This document shows, piece by piece, positions 25,039-32,630 of a stretch of DNA of 64,000 nucleotides; the stretch's first letter is position 1; the number at the start of each line of letters is the position of its first letter. Source of the stretch: Lutimonas halocynthiae. GTDB taxonomy: Bacteria; Bacteroidota; Bacteroidia; Flavobacteriales; Flavobacteriaceae. Position numbers and translations under genes: made by a program. The notes beneath the pieces were generated by a model. It made no database searches, was not told where the DNA came from, and saw only the letters and a program-made list of their open reading frames with translations. Location of the stretch: positions 186,001-250,000 of the forward strand of contig NZ_JAUFQO010000004.1 of NCBI RefSeq assembly GCF_030409835.1. The letters are read 5' to 3'.

Positions 25039-25686
25039 ATGGAAAAAGACCTGAGTAATTATCGAAAAAGTTATGAACGCAATCCCTTGATAAGGGAAGA
25101 TCTGCCGGAAAACCCAATGGAATTATTTCAAAAATGGTTTTTTGAAGCGGATGAATTTGAAGGCTTGGATGAAACCAATGCGATGAGCGTTTCGACCATT
25201 GGGCTTGATGGCTTCCCTAAAACGCGCATCGTATTACTCAAAAAATTCACCTGGGAAGGTTTTATTTTTTACACTAACTATAACAGTGAAAAAGGTAAGG
25301 CTATAACGGCCAATCCAAACCTATGTTTAAATCTTTTTTGGCATGGTCTTGAAAGACAAATTATCATCAAAGGTGTGGCAGAAAAAATAGCGCCTAACTT
25401 ATCGGATGGCTATTTCGAATCCCGCCCTGACGGCAGTAAATTAGGAGCTTGGGCCTCAGATCAAAGTCAGGAAATACAGTCAAGAGACGAAATGGATTCC
25501 AAATTAAAACAACTGGAAAAACACTATGAAAATAAAGAAATACCCAGACCTGATTATTGGGGTGGGTTTATTGTCAAGCCCGTTTCATTAGAATTCTGGC
25601 AAGGCAGACCCAATAGAATGCATGACAGAATTCTCTATGCTCTGCAAGAAGATTATAATTGGAAAATCACCAGGCTTCAGCCTTAG
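25039..25686 (+). CDS. pdxH: Pyridoxamine 5'-phosphate oxidase
   Basis: 215 residues, the standard length. It carries the FMN and PLP contacts of the family: RIVLLKKFTWEGFIFYTNYNSEKG, FWHGLERQIIIKG, SRPDGSKLGAWASDQSQ and the C-terminal FWQGRPNRMHDRI signature with WKITRLQP end. It oxidises pyridoxine or pyridoxamine phosphate to PLP in the cytoplasm. Confidence 0.97.
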   Translation: MEKDLSNYRKSYERNPLIREDLPENPMELFQKWFFEADEFEGLDETNAMSVSTIGLDGFPKTRIVLLKKFTWEGFIFYTNYNSEKGKAITANPNLCLNLFWHGLERQIIIKGVAEKIAPNLSDGYFESRPDGSKLGAWASDQSQEIQSRDEMDSKLKQLEKHYENKEIPRPDYWGGFIVKPVSLEFWQGRPNRMHDRILYALQEDYNWKITRLQP

Positions 25687-25755
25687 CTCCTAAGGGTTTC
25701 AGTTTTTACAATGGAAAAAAAATATAAATAGAAAACAATCGTTCTCTAATTTTAT

Positions 25756-25763
25756 TATATTTG
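25756..25763 (+). promoter_or_regulatory. TATATTTG -7 box for the sixA-like gene
   Basis: Perfect TAnnTTTG match, 22 nt before the ATG at 25786, in the 99-bp gap after pdxH. The -33 element is not obvious. Confidence 0.4.
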
Positions 25764-25785
25764 ATTAACATTGCCACCTTAAAAA

Positions 25786-26274
25786 ATGAAAACACTATTC
25801 ATTGTGCGTCATGCCAAATCCTCCTGGGAGTACGAAGGCATAAAAGACATAGACAGACCCCTCAAAAAAAGAGGGATCAATGATGCCTATTTAATTTCCA
25901 GGGAATTACAGAAAAAAATTGAAACGCCTTCAGTGTTCGTTGCCAGTTGTGCCAACAGGGCGCTGCATACCGCGATGATTTTCAGCTATGCCTTTAACTA
26001 TCCCCTAGCAAATTTAAAGATCAGTAAATCGCTGTATAGTTTTAGCGATGGCTACCTTATCAAAACGGTAAAAGCATTAGACAACGGTTTTGATTCAGCC
26101 ATTATCTTCAGTCATGATCACGGAATCAGTGATTTTGTGAATAAATTTGGAAACAAAGAAATACATCACGTTCCAACTTGCGGAGTAGTAGCCATAGAAT
26201 TTGATACCAAACATTGGAAAAACATAAAGGACGGTAAAACCTTATTCACAGAATTCCCAAAATATTATAAGTGA
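25786..26274 (+). CDS. sixA: SixA-like histidine phosphatase
   Basis: 162 residues, the size of SixA. The phosphohistidine motif LFIVRHAKSSWEY is at the N-terminus, with conserved Arg in ANRALHTAMIF and the second catalytic His in IIFSHDHGISDF. SixA removes phosphate from histidine on phosphorelay or PTS proteins; without enzymatic data the target is open. It is convergent with the L,D-transpeptidase gene; a repeat array fills the 84 bp between them. Confidence 0.88.
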   Translation: MKTLFIVRHAKSSWEYEGIKDIDRPLKKRGINDAYLISRELQKKIETPSVFVASCANRALHTAMIFSYAFNYPLANLKISKSLYSFSDGYLIKTVKALDNGFDSAIIFSHDHGISDFVNKFGNKEIHHVPTCGVVAIEFDTKHWKNIKDGKTLFTEFPKYYK

Positions 26275-26305
26275 TTTTAACATTGGATTCAGGGTTGAGG
26301 GTATA

Positions 26306-26365
26306 ATTCCTCATCACCTCACTTCCGATCACCTCACTTCCGATCACCTCACCTGCGATCACCTC
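26306..26365 (-). repeat. 15-bp-period repeat array 1 (four units)
   Basis: Read on the minus strand, four units of a 9-bp core plus 6-bp spacer: GAGGTGATC-GCAGGT, GAGGTGATC-GGAAGT twice, then GAGGTGATG-AGGAAT. Total exactly 60 bp. The first unit contains the TGA stop of the L,D-transpeptidase gene (26359-26361). The same family recurs at 32218 and 56719. Confidence 0.92.
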
Positions 26366-27999
26366 ACTTTGTTAAAGTGAAACGGCTCCTTCAAAGCAGT
26401 TATAACTGCCTTATCCCGTTTATAAACATCTTTCATAAACATGAGATTATTGTCTTGATCTACAGCAGCTGTAAGATAAATCAGATAGATATTTACAGGT
26501 TTAGGTAATGTGATTGTCGTTGTTTTACCTGACTTTAATATTTCATTTATCTTATCCATATTCCAGACGTCAGGGTCATCCATCAAACTCATCATCAATC
26601 CCCATTTGTCTTCAGTTCTAATACATCCATGGCTAAATGCCCTGTCTTGTCGGTTGAACAATCCTCTTGAAGGTGTATCATGAAGGTATACAGCATATTT
26701 ATTTGGAAACATGAATTTAACCTCTCCCAGTGCATTCCACGGACCTGCTTTTTGTCTTATGATAAACGGGAAATTACCCCTAGAATACTGGTTCCAGTCA
26801 ATGGTAGAAGGATCTAAAATCTTTCCGTTTCTATCCATGACTTCCATATGCTTCGCTGCCAGATAGCCAGGGTCCTTCTTTAATTTTGGTAAGGTCTCAT
26901 GCGTAGAAATAGAATAGGGCAAAGTCCAAGTAGGATTCATGTCGATATATTTCATAACACCTTTAAACACCGGAGTTTCTTTATGAAACTTCCCAACGAT
27001 TACTCTTGAATCAAAAACTTCCTTTTTATTTGTTATCCGCTTAACATGAAAACCAGCAATATTAACTATTAGAAAATCATCATCAGGATGTTGAAAAATC
27101 CATCTGGTTCTTTCCAAATTCAAAATGATCATATCTATTCTGTCTTCAATTGGAACTCTCATTTGTTCTATGGTTCCTTTACCAATTACGCCATCGCTGG
27201 TAAGTTTATGTCTGACTTGAAAATCCTTAACCGCTGCCTCAACAATCGTATCAAATACTTCCTCATTCTCTACCGAATATTTCTTTAGGTCACCCACCGC
27301 CATTAAATAATTTCTTATCTCAACTACACGTGCCGATGTATCACCAGGTTTTAATGTTTCTCCTTCACTAACTAAAGGCCATCCCCCTTCTGCAGCCTCA
27401 GTTCGCAATTTCTTCAATTGCAGTTTCATGAGTTTATACATATAATGGGTTGGCTTAAATTCTTCTAAGACTACCTTTATTCTTTTATTATGAAGTGTTG
27501 CGGTCAAAAGACTATCAGGATTTGAAGGGCCTTCATTACGCTCTACATCCCAGGTTTTTCTGAGATCAGATTGTTCTAGTTTTCCTTCCATAAGATGGGA
27601 TGCATAAAGAATCAAGGCATCCGTCATTAAAAGGTCCAGATCTGCACGTTCTTGATGACTTAATTTACCTTTTTTGGATTTATCCGTAAGAAGCTTAATC
27701 ATCTCAAGGTGGTAATCATTAGGGCTTAATCCTTCATCAAAAGAAGATTCCAAGCTCTCAATAAGGTCTTTTTTATTTTTAGAATTGTTCCAGGCTGGTT
27801 CAAAATCTCTGTTTGAATAAAATTGAGGAAGTTCCTCTTGAGAAAACAACTCAATCCCATTAACAGCTACAACGTTTTGCCCCTCTTCTGAAAGAACCTT
27901 GCTTTCAAGAACCTGTTCTACAGTTTGTTCCTGGGCATTGATTGAAGTCGATGTGCTAATAAAAATAAAGAAAAGTACTAAAATTTTTAATTTGGTCAT
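26359..27999 (-). CDS. L,D-transpeptidase (YcbB-type, YkuD domain)
   Basis: 546 residues from the ATG at 27999, chosen because it gives a signal peptide (KLKILVLFFIFISTSTSINAQ); the frame extends 12 codons further without a better start. Order of parts: N-terminal scaffold domain (about 50-200), a peptidoglycan-binding domain (about 230-300, KDFQVRHKLTSDGVIGKGTI), and a YkuD catalytic domain (about 315-480) with the active site FSHGCIRTEDKWGL (catalytic Cys). It forms 3-3 cross-links or anchors proteins to peptidoglycan in the periplasm. Its stop codon lies inside repeat array 1. Confidence 0.92.
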   Translation of the reverse strand: MTKLKILVLFFIFISTSTSINAQEQTVEQVLESKVLSEEGQNVVAVNGIELFSQEELPQFYSNRDFEPAWNNSKNKKDLIESLESSFDEGLSPNDYHLEMIKLLTDKSKKGKLSHQERADLDLLMTDALILYASHLMEGKLEQSDLRKTWDVERNEGPSNPDSLLTATLHNKRIKVVLEEFKPTHYMYKLMKLQLKKLRTEAAEGGWPLVSEGETLKPGDTSARVVEIRNYLMAVGDLKKYSVENEEVFDTIVEAAVKDFQVRHKLTSDGVIGKGTIEQMRVPIEDRIDMIILNLERTRWIFQHPDDDFLIVNIAGFHVKRITNKKEVFDSRVIVGKFHKETPVFKGVMKYIDMNPTWTLPYSISTHETLPKLKKDPGYLAAKHMEVMDRNGKILDPSTIDWNQYSRGNFPFIIRQKAGPWNALGEVKFMFPNKYAVYLHDTPSRGLFNRQDRAFSHGCIRTEDKWGLMMSLMDDPDVWNMDKINEILKSGKTTTITLPKPVNIYLIYLTAAVDQDNNLMFMKDVYKRDKAVITALKEPFHFNKVR

Positions 28000-28172
28000 G
28001 ATAGGTTTCGTTGAATGAAAAACAAAAATATTCAATAATCCTTAAAAACGCACACGATCTTTCCCTTAAGTTTCATTATCTATTATAGCTGACTTTAAGA
28101 TCTCTATTTTAACCTGTCGCTCCAAGCTAAAAATTTTTCTATATTAGTTGACCTTATCAAAGCAGCAACGAA

Positions 28173-28427
28173 ATGCCTAAAAAAGATCTTAAAAAGTATT
28201 GGAAAACCAACCTGAAATATTTGGGAATCCTCTTATCCATATGGTTTTTAGTTTCATTCGTAATGGGTATTGTTCTTGTTGACCAGTTGAATTCAATAAA
28301 ATTTGGTGGATTTAAACTTGGGTTTTGGTTTGCGCAGCAAGGATCCATTTACTTTTTTGTATTGATCATCCTGATTTATATAAGATTAATGAACAAGCTC
28401 GATAAAAAATACGGCGTTAACGAATAA
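28173..28427 (+). CDS. DUF4212 small subunit of sodium/substrate symporter
   Basis: 84 residues with two membrane helices (about 17-37 and 54-74), beginning KKYWKTNLKYLGILLSIWFL and including VDQLNSIKFGGFKLGFWFAQQGS, the DUF4212 signature. The family is almost always encoded just before a VC_2705-type solute symporter, as here (3 bp gap), and probably forms a complex with it. Confidence 0.93.
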   Translation: MPKKDLKKYWKTNLKYLGILLSIWFLVSFVMGIVLVDQLNSIKFGGFKLGFWFAQQGSIYFFVLIILIYIRLMNKLDKKYGVNE

Positions 28428-28430
28428 ATT

Positions 28431-30119
28431 ATGACCTTACAAATCTGGACCTGGCTTTTAATCGCCATCACTTTCTCTATTTACATAGGAATCGCTATCT
28501 GGTCTCGAGCTTCATCAACAAAAGATTTTTACGTTGCTGGCGGTGGAGTTTCTCCCTTGGCAAACGGCCTTGCCACTGCGGCTGATTGGATGTCAGCAGC
28601 CTCCTTTATCTCCATGGCTGGCTTGATTTCGTTTAGTGGTTATGATGCTTCAGTTTACCTTATGGGCTGGACCGGTGGTTATGTCTTGCTGGCCTTACTC
28701 CTTGCCCCTTATTTGCGGAAATTCGGAAAATTCACTGTTCCTGATTTTATTGGAGATCGCTATTATTCAAACGTAGCAAGATCAGTGGCTGTATTTTGTG
28801 CTCTGATTGTTTCTTTTACCTATGTAGCAGGACAAATGAGAGGTGTAGGACTTGTTTTTTCAAGATTTCTGGAAGTTGATATTACAACAGGTGTTCTGAT
28901 AGGAATGATCATTGTTTTATTCTATGCGGTTCTTGGAGGTATGAAAGGTATTACTTATACTCAAGTTGCTCAGTATTGCGTGCTTATATTTGCGTTTATG
29001 GTTCCTGCCATATTTATTTCCATACAGATGACAGGGATTGCTATCCCACAAATCGGATTCGGAAGTACCGGTACAGATGGCATTTATCTGCTCGATAAAC
29101 TGGATCAATTACATCGAGATCTGGGCTTTCATGAATATACGTCCGGTTCAAAATCTAAACTGGATGTGTTTTTTATCACTGCTGCGCTTATGGTTGGTAC
29201 CGCTGGATTACCGCATGTTATTGTGCGATTCTTTACCGTTAAAAAAGTGAGTGACGCCAGAAAGTCGGCAGGCTGGGCATTGCTCTTTATAGCCATACTC
29301 TATACTACAGCTCCGGCTATCGCTGTATTTGCCAGAACAAATCTCATTGAAACTGTTTCCGATAAGCCTTATAAAGATTTGCCTTCATGGGTTGCCAATT
29401 GGGAAAAAACGGGCCTCATGCGCTTTACAGACAAAAATAATGATGGAAGAGTTCAGTATGTTGCAGACCCTATGATCAATGAGTTAGAAGTTGATAAAGA
29501 CATCATGGTTTTAGCCAATCCAGAAATCGCCAATTTACCGAATTGGGTCATCGCCTTAGTTGCCGCAGGTGGCTTAGCTGCCGCTTTATCAACCGCTGCC
29601 GGATTGTTACTCGTAATTTCTGCCTCTGTATCTCATGACCTCATCAAAAAAATGATTAATCCGAATATATCTGAAAAAGGGGAATTGATCGCGGCGAGAA
29701 TATCTGCTATTATTGCCGTATCCATTGCTGGATATTTTGGTATAAACCCTCCCGATTTTGTAGCCGCTACGGTGGCCTTGGCTTTTGGTCTGGCTGCAGC
29801 TTCATTTTTCCCTGCCATCATTTTAGGGATTTTTGTCAAAAGAATGAATAAGGAAGGTGCAGTTGCCGGAATGGTTGTGGGCATGCTATGCATGTTATAT
29901 TATATGATGAAATTTAAATTTGATTGGTTCGGGGGTGGAACTCAAGACGAATGGTGGTTCGGCATTTCACCTGAAGGTTTTGGAACGGTGGCAATGATCA
30001 TCAACTTTATTGTTTCCTTGACCATTTCTTCCATGACACCTAAACCTCCTCAGGAAATACAAGAATTGGTTGAAAATATCAGGATTCCTTCAGGTTCAGG
30101 AAAGCCACAGGATCATTAA
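28431..30119 (+). CDS. VC_2705-type sodium:solute symporter (acetate/organic acid)
   Basis: 562 residues with about 13 helices. ADWMSAASFISMAGLISFSG near residue 50 and the sodium-site helix GGLAAALSTAAGLLLVISAS near residue 385 mark the SSS family; together with the DUF4212 partner this is the VC_2705 subfamily related to ActP. A soluble loop carries DKNNDGRVQY (residues 334-343), which resembles a calcium-binding EF-hand loop. The acs gene follows 137 bp downstream, so acetate or another short-chain acid is the likely cargo. Confidence 0.9.
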   Translation: MTLQIWTWLLIAITFSIYIGIAIWSRASSTKDFYVAGGGVSPLANGLATAADWMSAASFISMAGLISFSGYDASVYLMGWTGGYVLLALLLAPYLRKFGKFTVPDFIGDRYYSNVARSVAVFCALIVSFTYVAGQMRGVGLVFSRFLEVDITTGVLIGMIIVLFYAVLGGMKGITYTQVAQYCVLIFAFMVPAIFISIQMTGIAIPQIGFGSTGTDGIYLLDKLDQLHRDLGFHEYTSGSKSKLDVFFITAALMVGTAGLPHVIVRFFTVKKVSDARKSAGWALLFIAILYTTAPAIAVFARTNLIETVSDKPYKDLPSWVANWEKTGLMRFTDKNNDGRVQYVADPMINELEVDKDIMVLANPEIANLPNWVIALVAAGGLAAALSTAAGLLLVISASVSHDLIKKMINPNISEKGELIAARISAIIAVSIAGYFGINPPDFVAATVALAFGLAAASFFPAIILGIFVKRMNKEGAVAGMVVGMLCMLYYMMKFKFDWFGGGTQDEWWFGISPEGFGTVAMIINFIVSLTISSMTPKPPQEIQELVENIRIPSGSGKPQDH

Positions 30120-30256
30120 TCAGGTTTTTCAGTCGTTCGTCGATTTTTTTTCATAAATTTTATCATTAATTTTATATTGCTGCTCATTGCAATTCCGCTA
30201 AAAATAAATAATACTTTATCCACTAGTCTGAGATTGAGAAATTTAAAATATCGTTT

Positions 30257-32167
30257 ATGAAATCCTTACAAATCAACACTTTTAAAGAATACAAAGAGAA
30301 ATATGAACAAAGTGTCACTGACCCAGAGGGCTTTTGGGCGGAAGTTGCTGAACATTTTCTATGGCAGAAAAAATGGGACAAGGTATTGGATTGGGATTTT
30401 TCTAAACCCGAAATTAAATGGTTTGAGGGCGCAAAATTAAATATTGCTGAAAACTGTCTCGATCGGCATTTGGAAACCTTGGGAAATAAAACTGCCATTA
30501 TCTGGGAGCCAAACGATCCGGACGAAGAGTCAAGATACATTACTTATCGCCAACTTTTTGTAAAAGTATCTCGGTTTGCAAATGTGCTGAAAAACAATGG
30601 CATTAAAAAAGGCGATCGCGTATGTTTATATATGCCTATGATTCCTGAATTGGCTATAGCGATGCTCGCTTGTGCCAGAATTGGAGCCGTTCATTCAATT
30701 GTTTTTGCAGGTTTTTCTTCTTCAGCTTTATCGAGTAGGATAAACGATTCTAAATGCAAAATGCTCATCACGGCAAATGAAGTATATAGAGGTAATAAAC
30801 CTATTAATTTGAAAAAAGTATGTGATGAGGCTTTAAAAAATACGCCTTCAGTTGAGAACGTTATTGTTTACAGAAGAACTGTGGAACCTACTGAGATGAC
30901 TCCGGGAAGAGACAAATTCTGGTTTGATGAATTGCAAAAGGTTGATACATCTTGTGAGGCAGAAGCTATGGATGCTGAAGACTTACTTTTTATATTATAT
31001 ACGTCCGGATCAACAGGAAAACCTAAAGGAATGGTTCATACCACCGGAGGTTATATGGTAGGGTCAACGTATACTTTTGAAAACGTGTTTCAATGTAAAA
31101 AGGATGATATTTATTGGTGTACTGCAGATATTGGTTGGATAACGGGTCACTCTTATATTATTTACGGCCCCTTATGCGCAGGAGCAACAACTGTGATGTT
31201 TGAAGGAGTTCCTTCTTTCCCTGATTATGGAAGATTTTGGGAAATTGTTGACAAACTCAATGTGACGCATTTTTATACGGCACCAACTGCGATCAGGGCT
31301 TTGGCAAAACACCCATTAAGTCTTGTTGAAAAGCATGACCTTTCAAGTTTAAAAGTATTGGGTTCAGTTGGAGAGCCTATAAATGAAGAGGCATGGCACT
31401 GGTATAATGACAATATTGGAAAAACGAAGTGCCCGATAGTAGATACCTGGTGGCAAACAGAAACGGGAGCCATGATGATTTCACCAATTGCCGGAATCAC
31501 GCCTACAAGACCTACGTTTGCTACCCTCCCATTACCTGGCGTGCAACCTGTATTAATGGATGAACATGGAAATGAAGTTACTCAAAAAAGCATGGAACCT
31601 TCCGAGGGCAGATTGGCAATGAAAGCCCCGTGGCCATCGATAGCTAGAACCATTTACGGAGACCACCAAAGGTATAAAGACACTTATTTCTCAACCTATA
31701 AGAATATGTATTTCACTGGTGACGGAGCTTATCGCGATGCAAGTGGTAATTATAGAATTACAGGTAGAGTTGATGATGTTGTGATCGTATCTGGGCATAA
31801 TCTGGGCACAGCTCCTATTGAAAATGCAATTGATGAACACGCTGATATTGTTGAATGCGCCGTGGTAGGATTCCCACATGATGTGAAGGGAAATGCCCTT
31901 TATGCTTATGTCACCAAATATGATAACTGTACAACATCTGATGAGGATCTAAGAGTTGAAATTAATAAGCTAATCGCCAGTACTATTGGTGCCATTGCAA
32001 AACTCGACAAAGTTCAATTCGTGTCAGGACTTCCAAAGACCAGGTCAGGAAAGATCATGCGTAGAATTCTCAGGAAAATCGCCTCTAATGAAGGTGACAA
32101 TCTCGGAGACATATCAACGCTTTTAAATCCTGAGGTGGTTGAAGAGATAAAAGCAGGGGTAATTTAA
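30257..32167 (+). CDS. acs: Acetate--CoA ligase (AMP-forming)
   Basis: 636 residues, full-length Acs. The AMP-binding motif is YTSGSTGKPKGMVHT (about residue 250), with WWQTETGAMMISPI (about 400), the hinge ITGRVDDVVIVSGHN and the C-terminal KTRSGKIMRRILRKIA with the lysine that is acetylated in homologues. The segment SGHNLGTAPIE differs from the Arg-containing SGHRLGTAEIE of enterobacterial Acs. It activates acetate to acetyl-CoA via acetyl-AMP. The upstream symporter pair supports uptake of the substrate. Repeat array 2 lies 51 bp after its stop. Confidence 0.93.
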   Translation: MKSLQINTFKEYKEKYEQSVTDPEGFWAEVAEHFLWQKKWDKVLDWDFSKPEIKWFEGAKLNIAENCLDRHLETLGNKTAIIWEPNDPDEESRYITYRQLFVKVSRFANVLKNNGIKKGDRVCLYMPMIPELAIAMLACARIGAVHSIVFAGFSSSALSSRINDSKCKMLITANEVYRGNKPINLKKVCDEALKNTPSVENVIVYRRTVEPTEMTPGRDKFWFDELQKVDTSCEAEAMDAEDLLFILYTSGSTGKPKGMVHTTGGYMVGSTYTFENVFQCKKDDIYWCTADIGWITGHSYIIYGPLCAGATTVMFEGVPSFPDYGRFWEIVDKLNVTHFYTAPTAIRALAKHPLSLVEKHDLSSLKVLGSVGEPINEEAWHWYNDNIGKTKCPIVDTWWQTETGAMMISPIAGITPTRPTFATLPLPGVQPVLMDEHGNEVTQKSMEPSEGRLAMKAPWPSIARTIYGDHQRYKDTYFSTYKNMYFTGDGAYRDASGNYRITGRVDDVVIVSGHNLGTAPIENAIDEHADIVECAVVGFPHDVKGNALYAYVTKYDNCTTSDEDLRVEINKLIASTIGAIAKLDKVQFVSGLPKTRSGKIMRRILRKIASNEGDNLGDISTLLNPEVVEEIKAGVI

Positions 32168-32217
32168 AAGTATTTAAGATTCTGACTTTTTACTTATGAC
32201 TTATCATAGTGATCCCC

Positions 32218-32277
32218 GAGGTGATCGGAAGTGAGGTGATCGGAAGTGAGGTGATCGGAAGTGAGGTGATGAGAAAT
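32218..32277 (+). repeat. 15-bp-period repeat array 2 (four units)
   Basis: Four units on the plus strand: GAGGTGATC-GGAAGT three times, then GAGGTGATG-AGAAAT, exactly 60 bp. It lies after acs in the same orientation as acs, as array 1 does relative to the L,D-transpeptidase gene. The last unit is the same variant (GAGGTGATG-AGRAAT) as in array 1. Confidence 0.92.
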
Positions 32278-32352
32278 GAGCAGTGAGATACTTTCTTTTG
32301 CAAATTATTTTAAATCCTGTCGTGAATATTTTTCGATTTTTCATCGGTTTTA

Positions 32353-32368
32353 TGTAACTTAGGTGACA
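32353..32368. promoter_or_regulatory. Imperfect dyad TGTAAC-N4-GTGACA upstream of nap operon
   Basis: TGTAACTTAGGTGACA is a 16-bp imperfect palindrome centred 22 bp before the napD ATG. Its form resembles sites of CRP/FNR-type regulators, which control nitrate and nitric-oxide genes in many bacteria. Which protein binds, if any, is inference. Confidence 0.35.
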
Positions 32369-32381
32369 TTAAAACCTAACC

Positions 32382-32615
32382 ATGCCAATTAAAAGTTACC
32401 TAGCCCGTCCGCATGACGGCAAATTCAGTGAACTTCTTAATGATTTATCACATTTAAATGGCTGTGATATTATCCCGTCTACAAATCAGGAAATAGCCGT
32501 TCTGGTTACTGATACGCTTAATGAAATTGAAGACAATAAACTCCTTACGCAGATCAATGCAATTGGCAGTTTAAAGATGCTATCCATGGTTTCAGGATTT
32601 GATGTAGATTCTTAA
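32382..32615 (+). CDS. napD: NapD-type chaperone
   Basis: 77 residues, with the ferredoxin-like NapD pattern: KSYLARPHDGKFSELLNDLSHLNGCDI, then a beta-alpha-beta half ending LKMLSMVSGFDVD. NapD binds the Tat signal of NapA and helps mature it before export. The gene lies 15 bp before napA, as in many nap operons. Small size and moderate similarity make the call mainly contextual but good. Confidence 0.87.
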   Translation: MPIKSYLARPHDGKFSELLNDLSHLNGCDIIPSTNQEIAVLVTDTLNEIEDNKLLTQINAIGSLKMLSMVSGFDVDS

Positions 32616-32630
32616 TAATTATAACCTATT

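Noticed and set aside
26306-26365. CRISPR array
   Set aside because: The repeats are only 15 bp with 6-bp spacers, spacers are nearly identical, and no cas genes are present.
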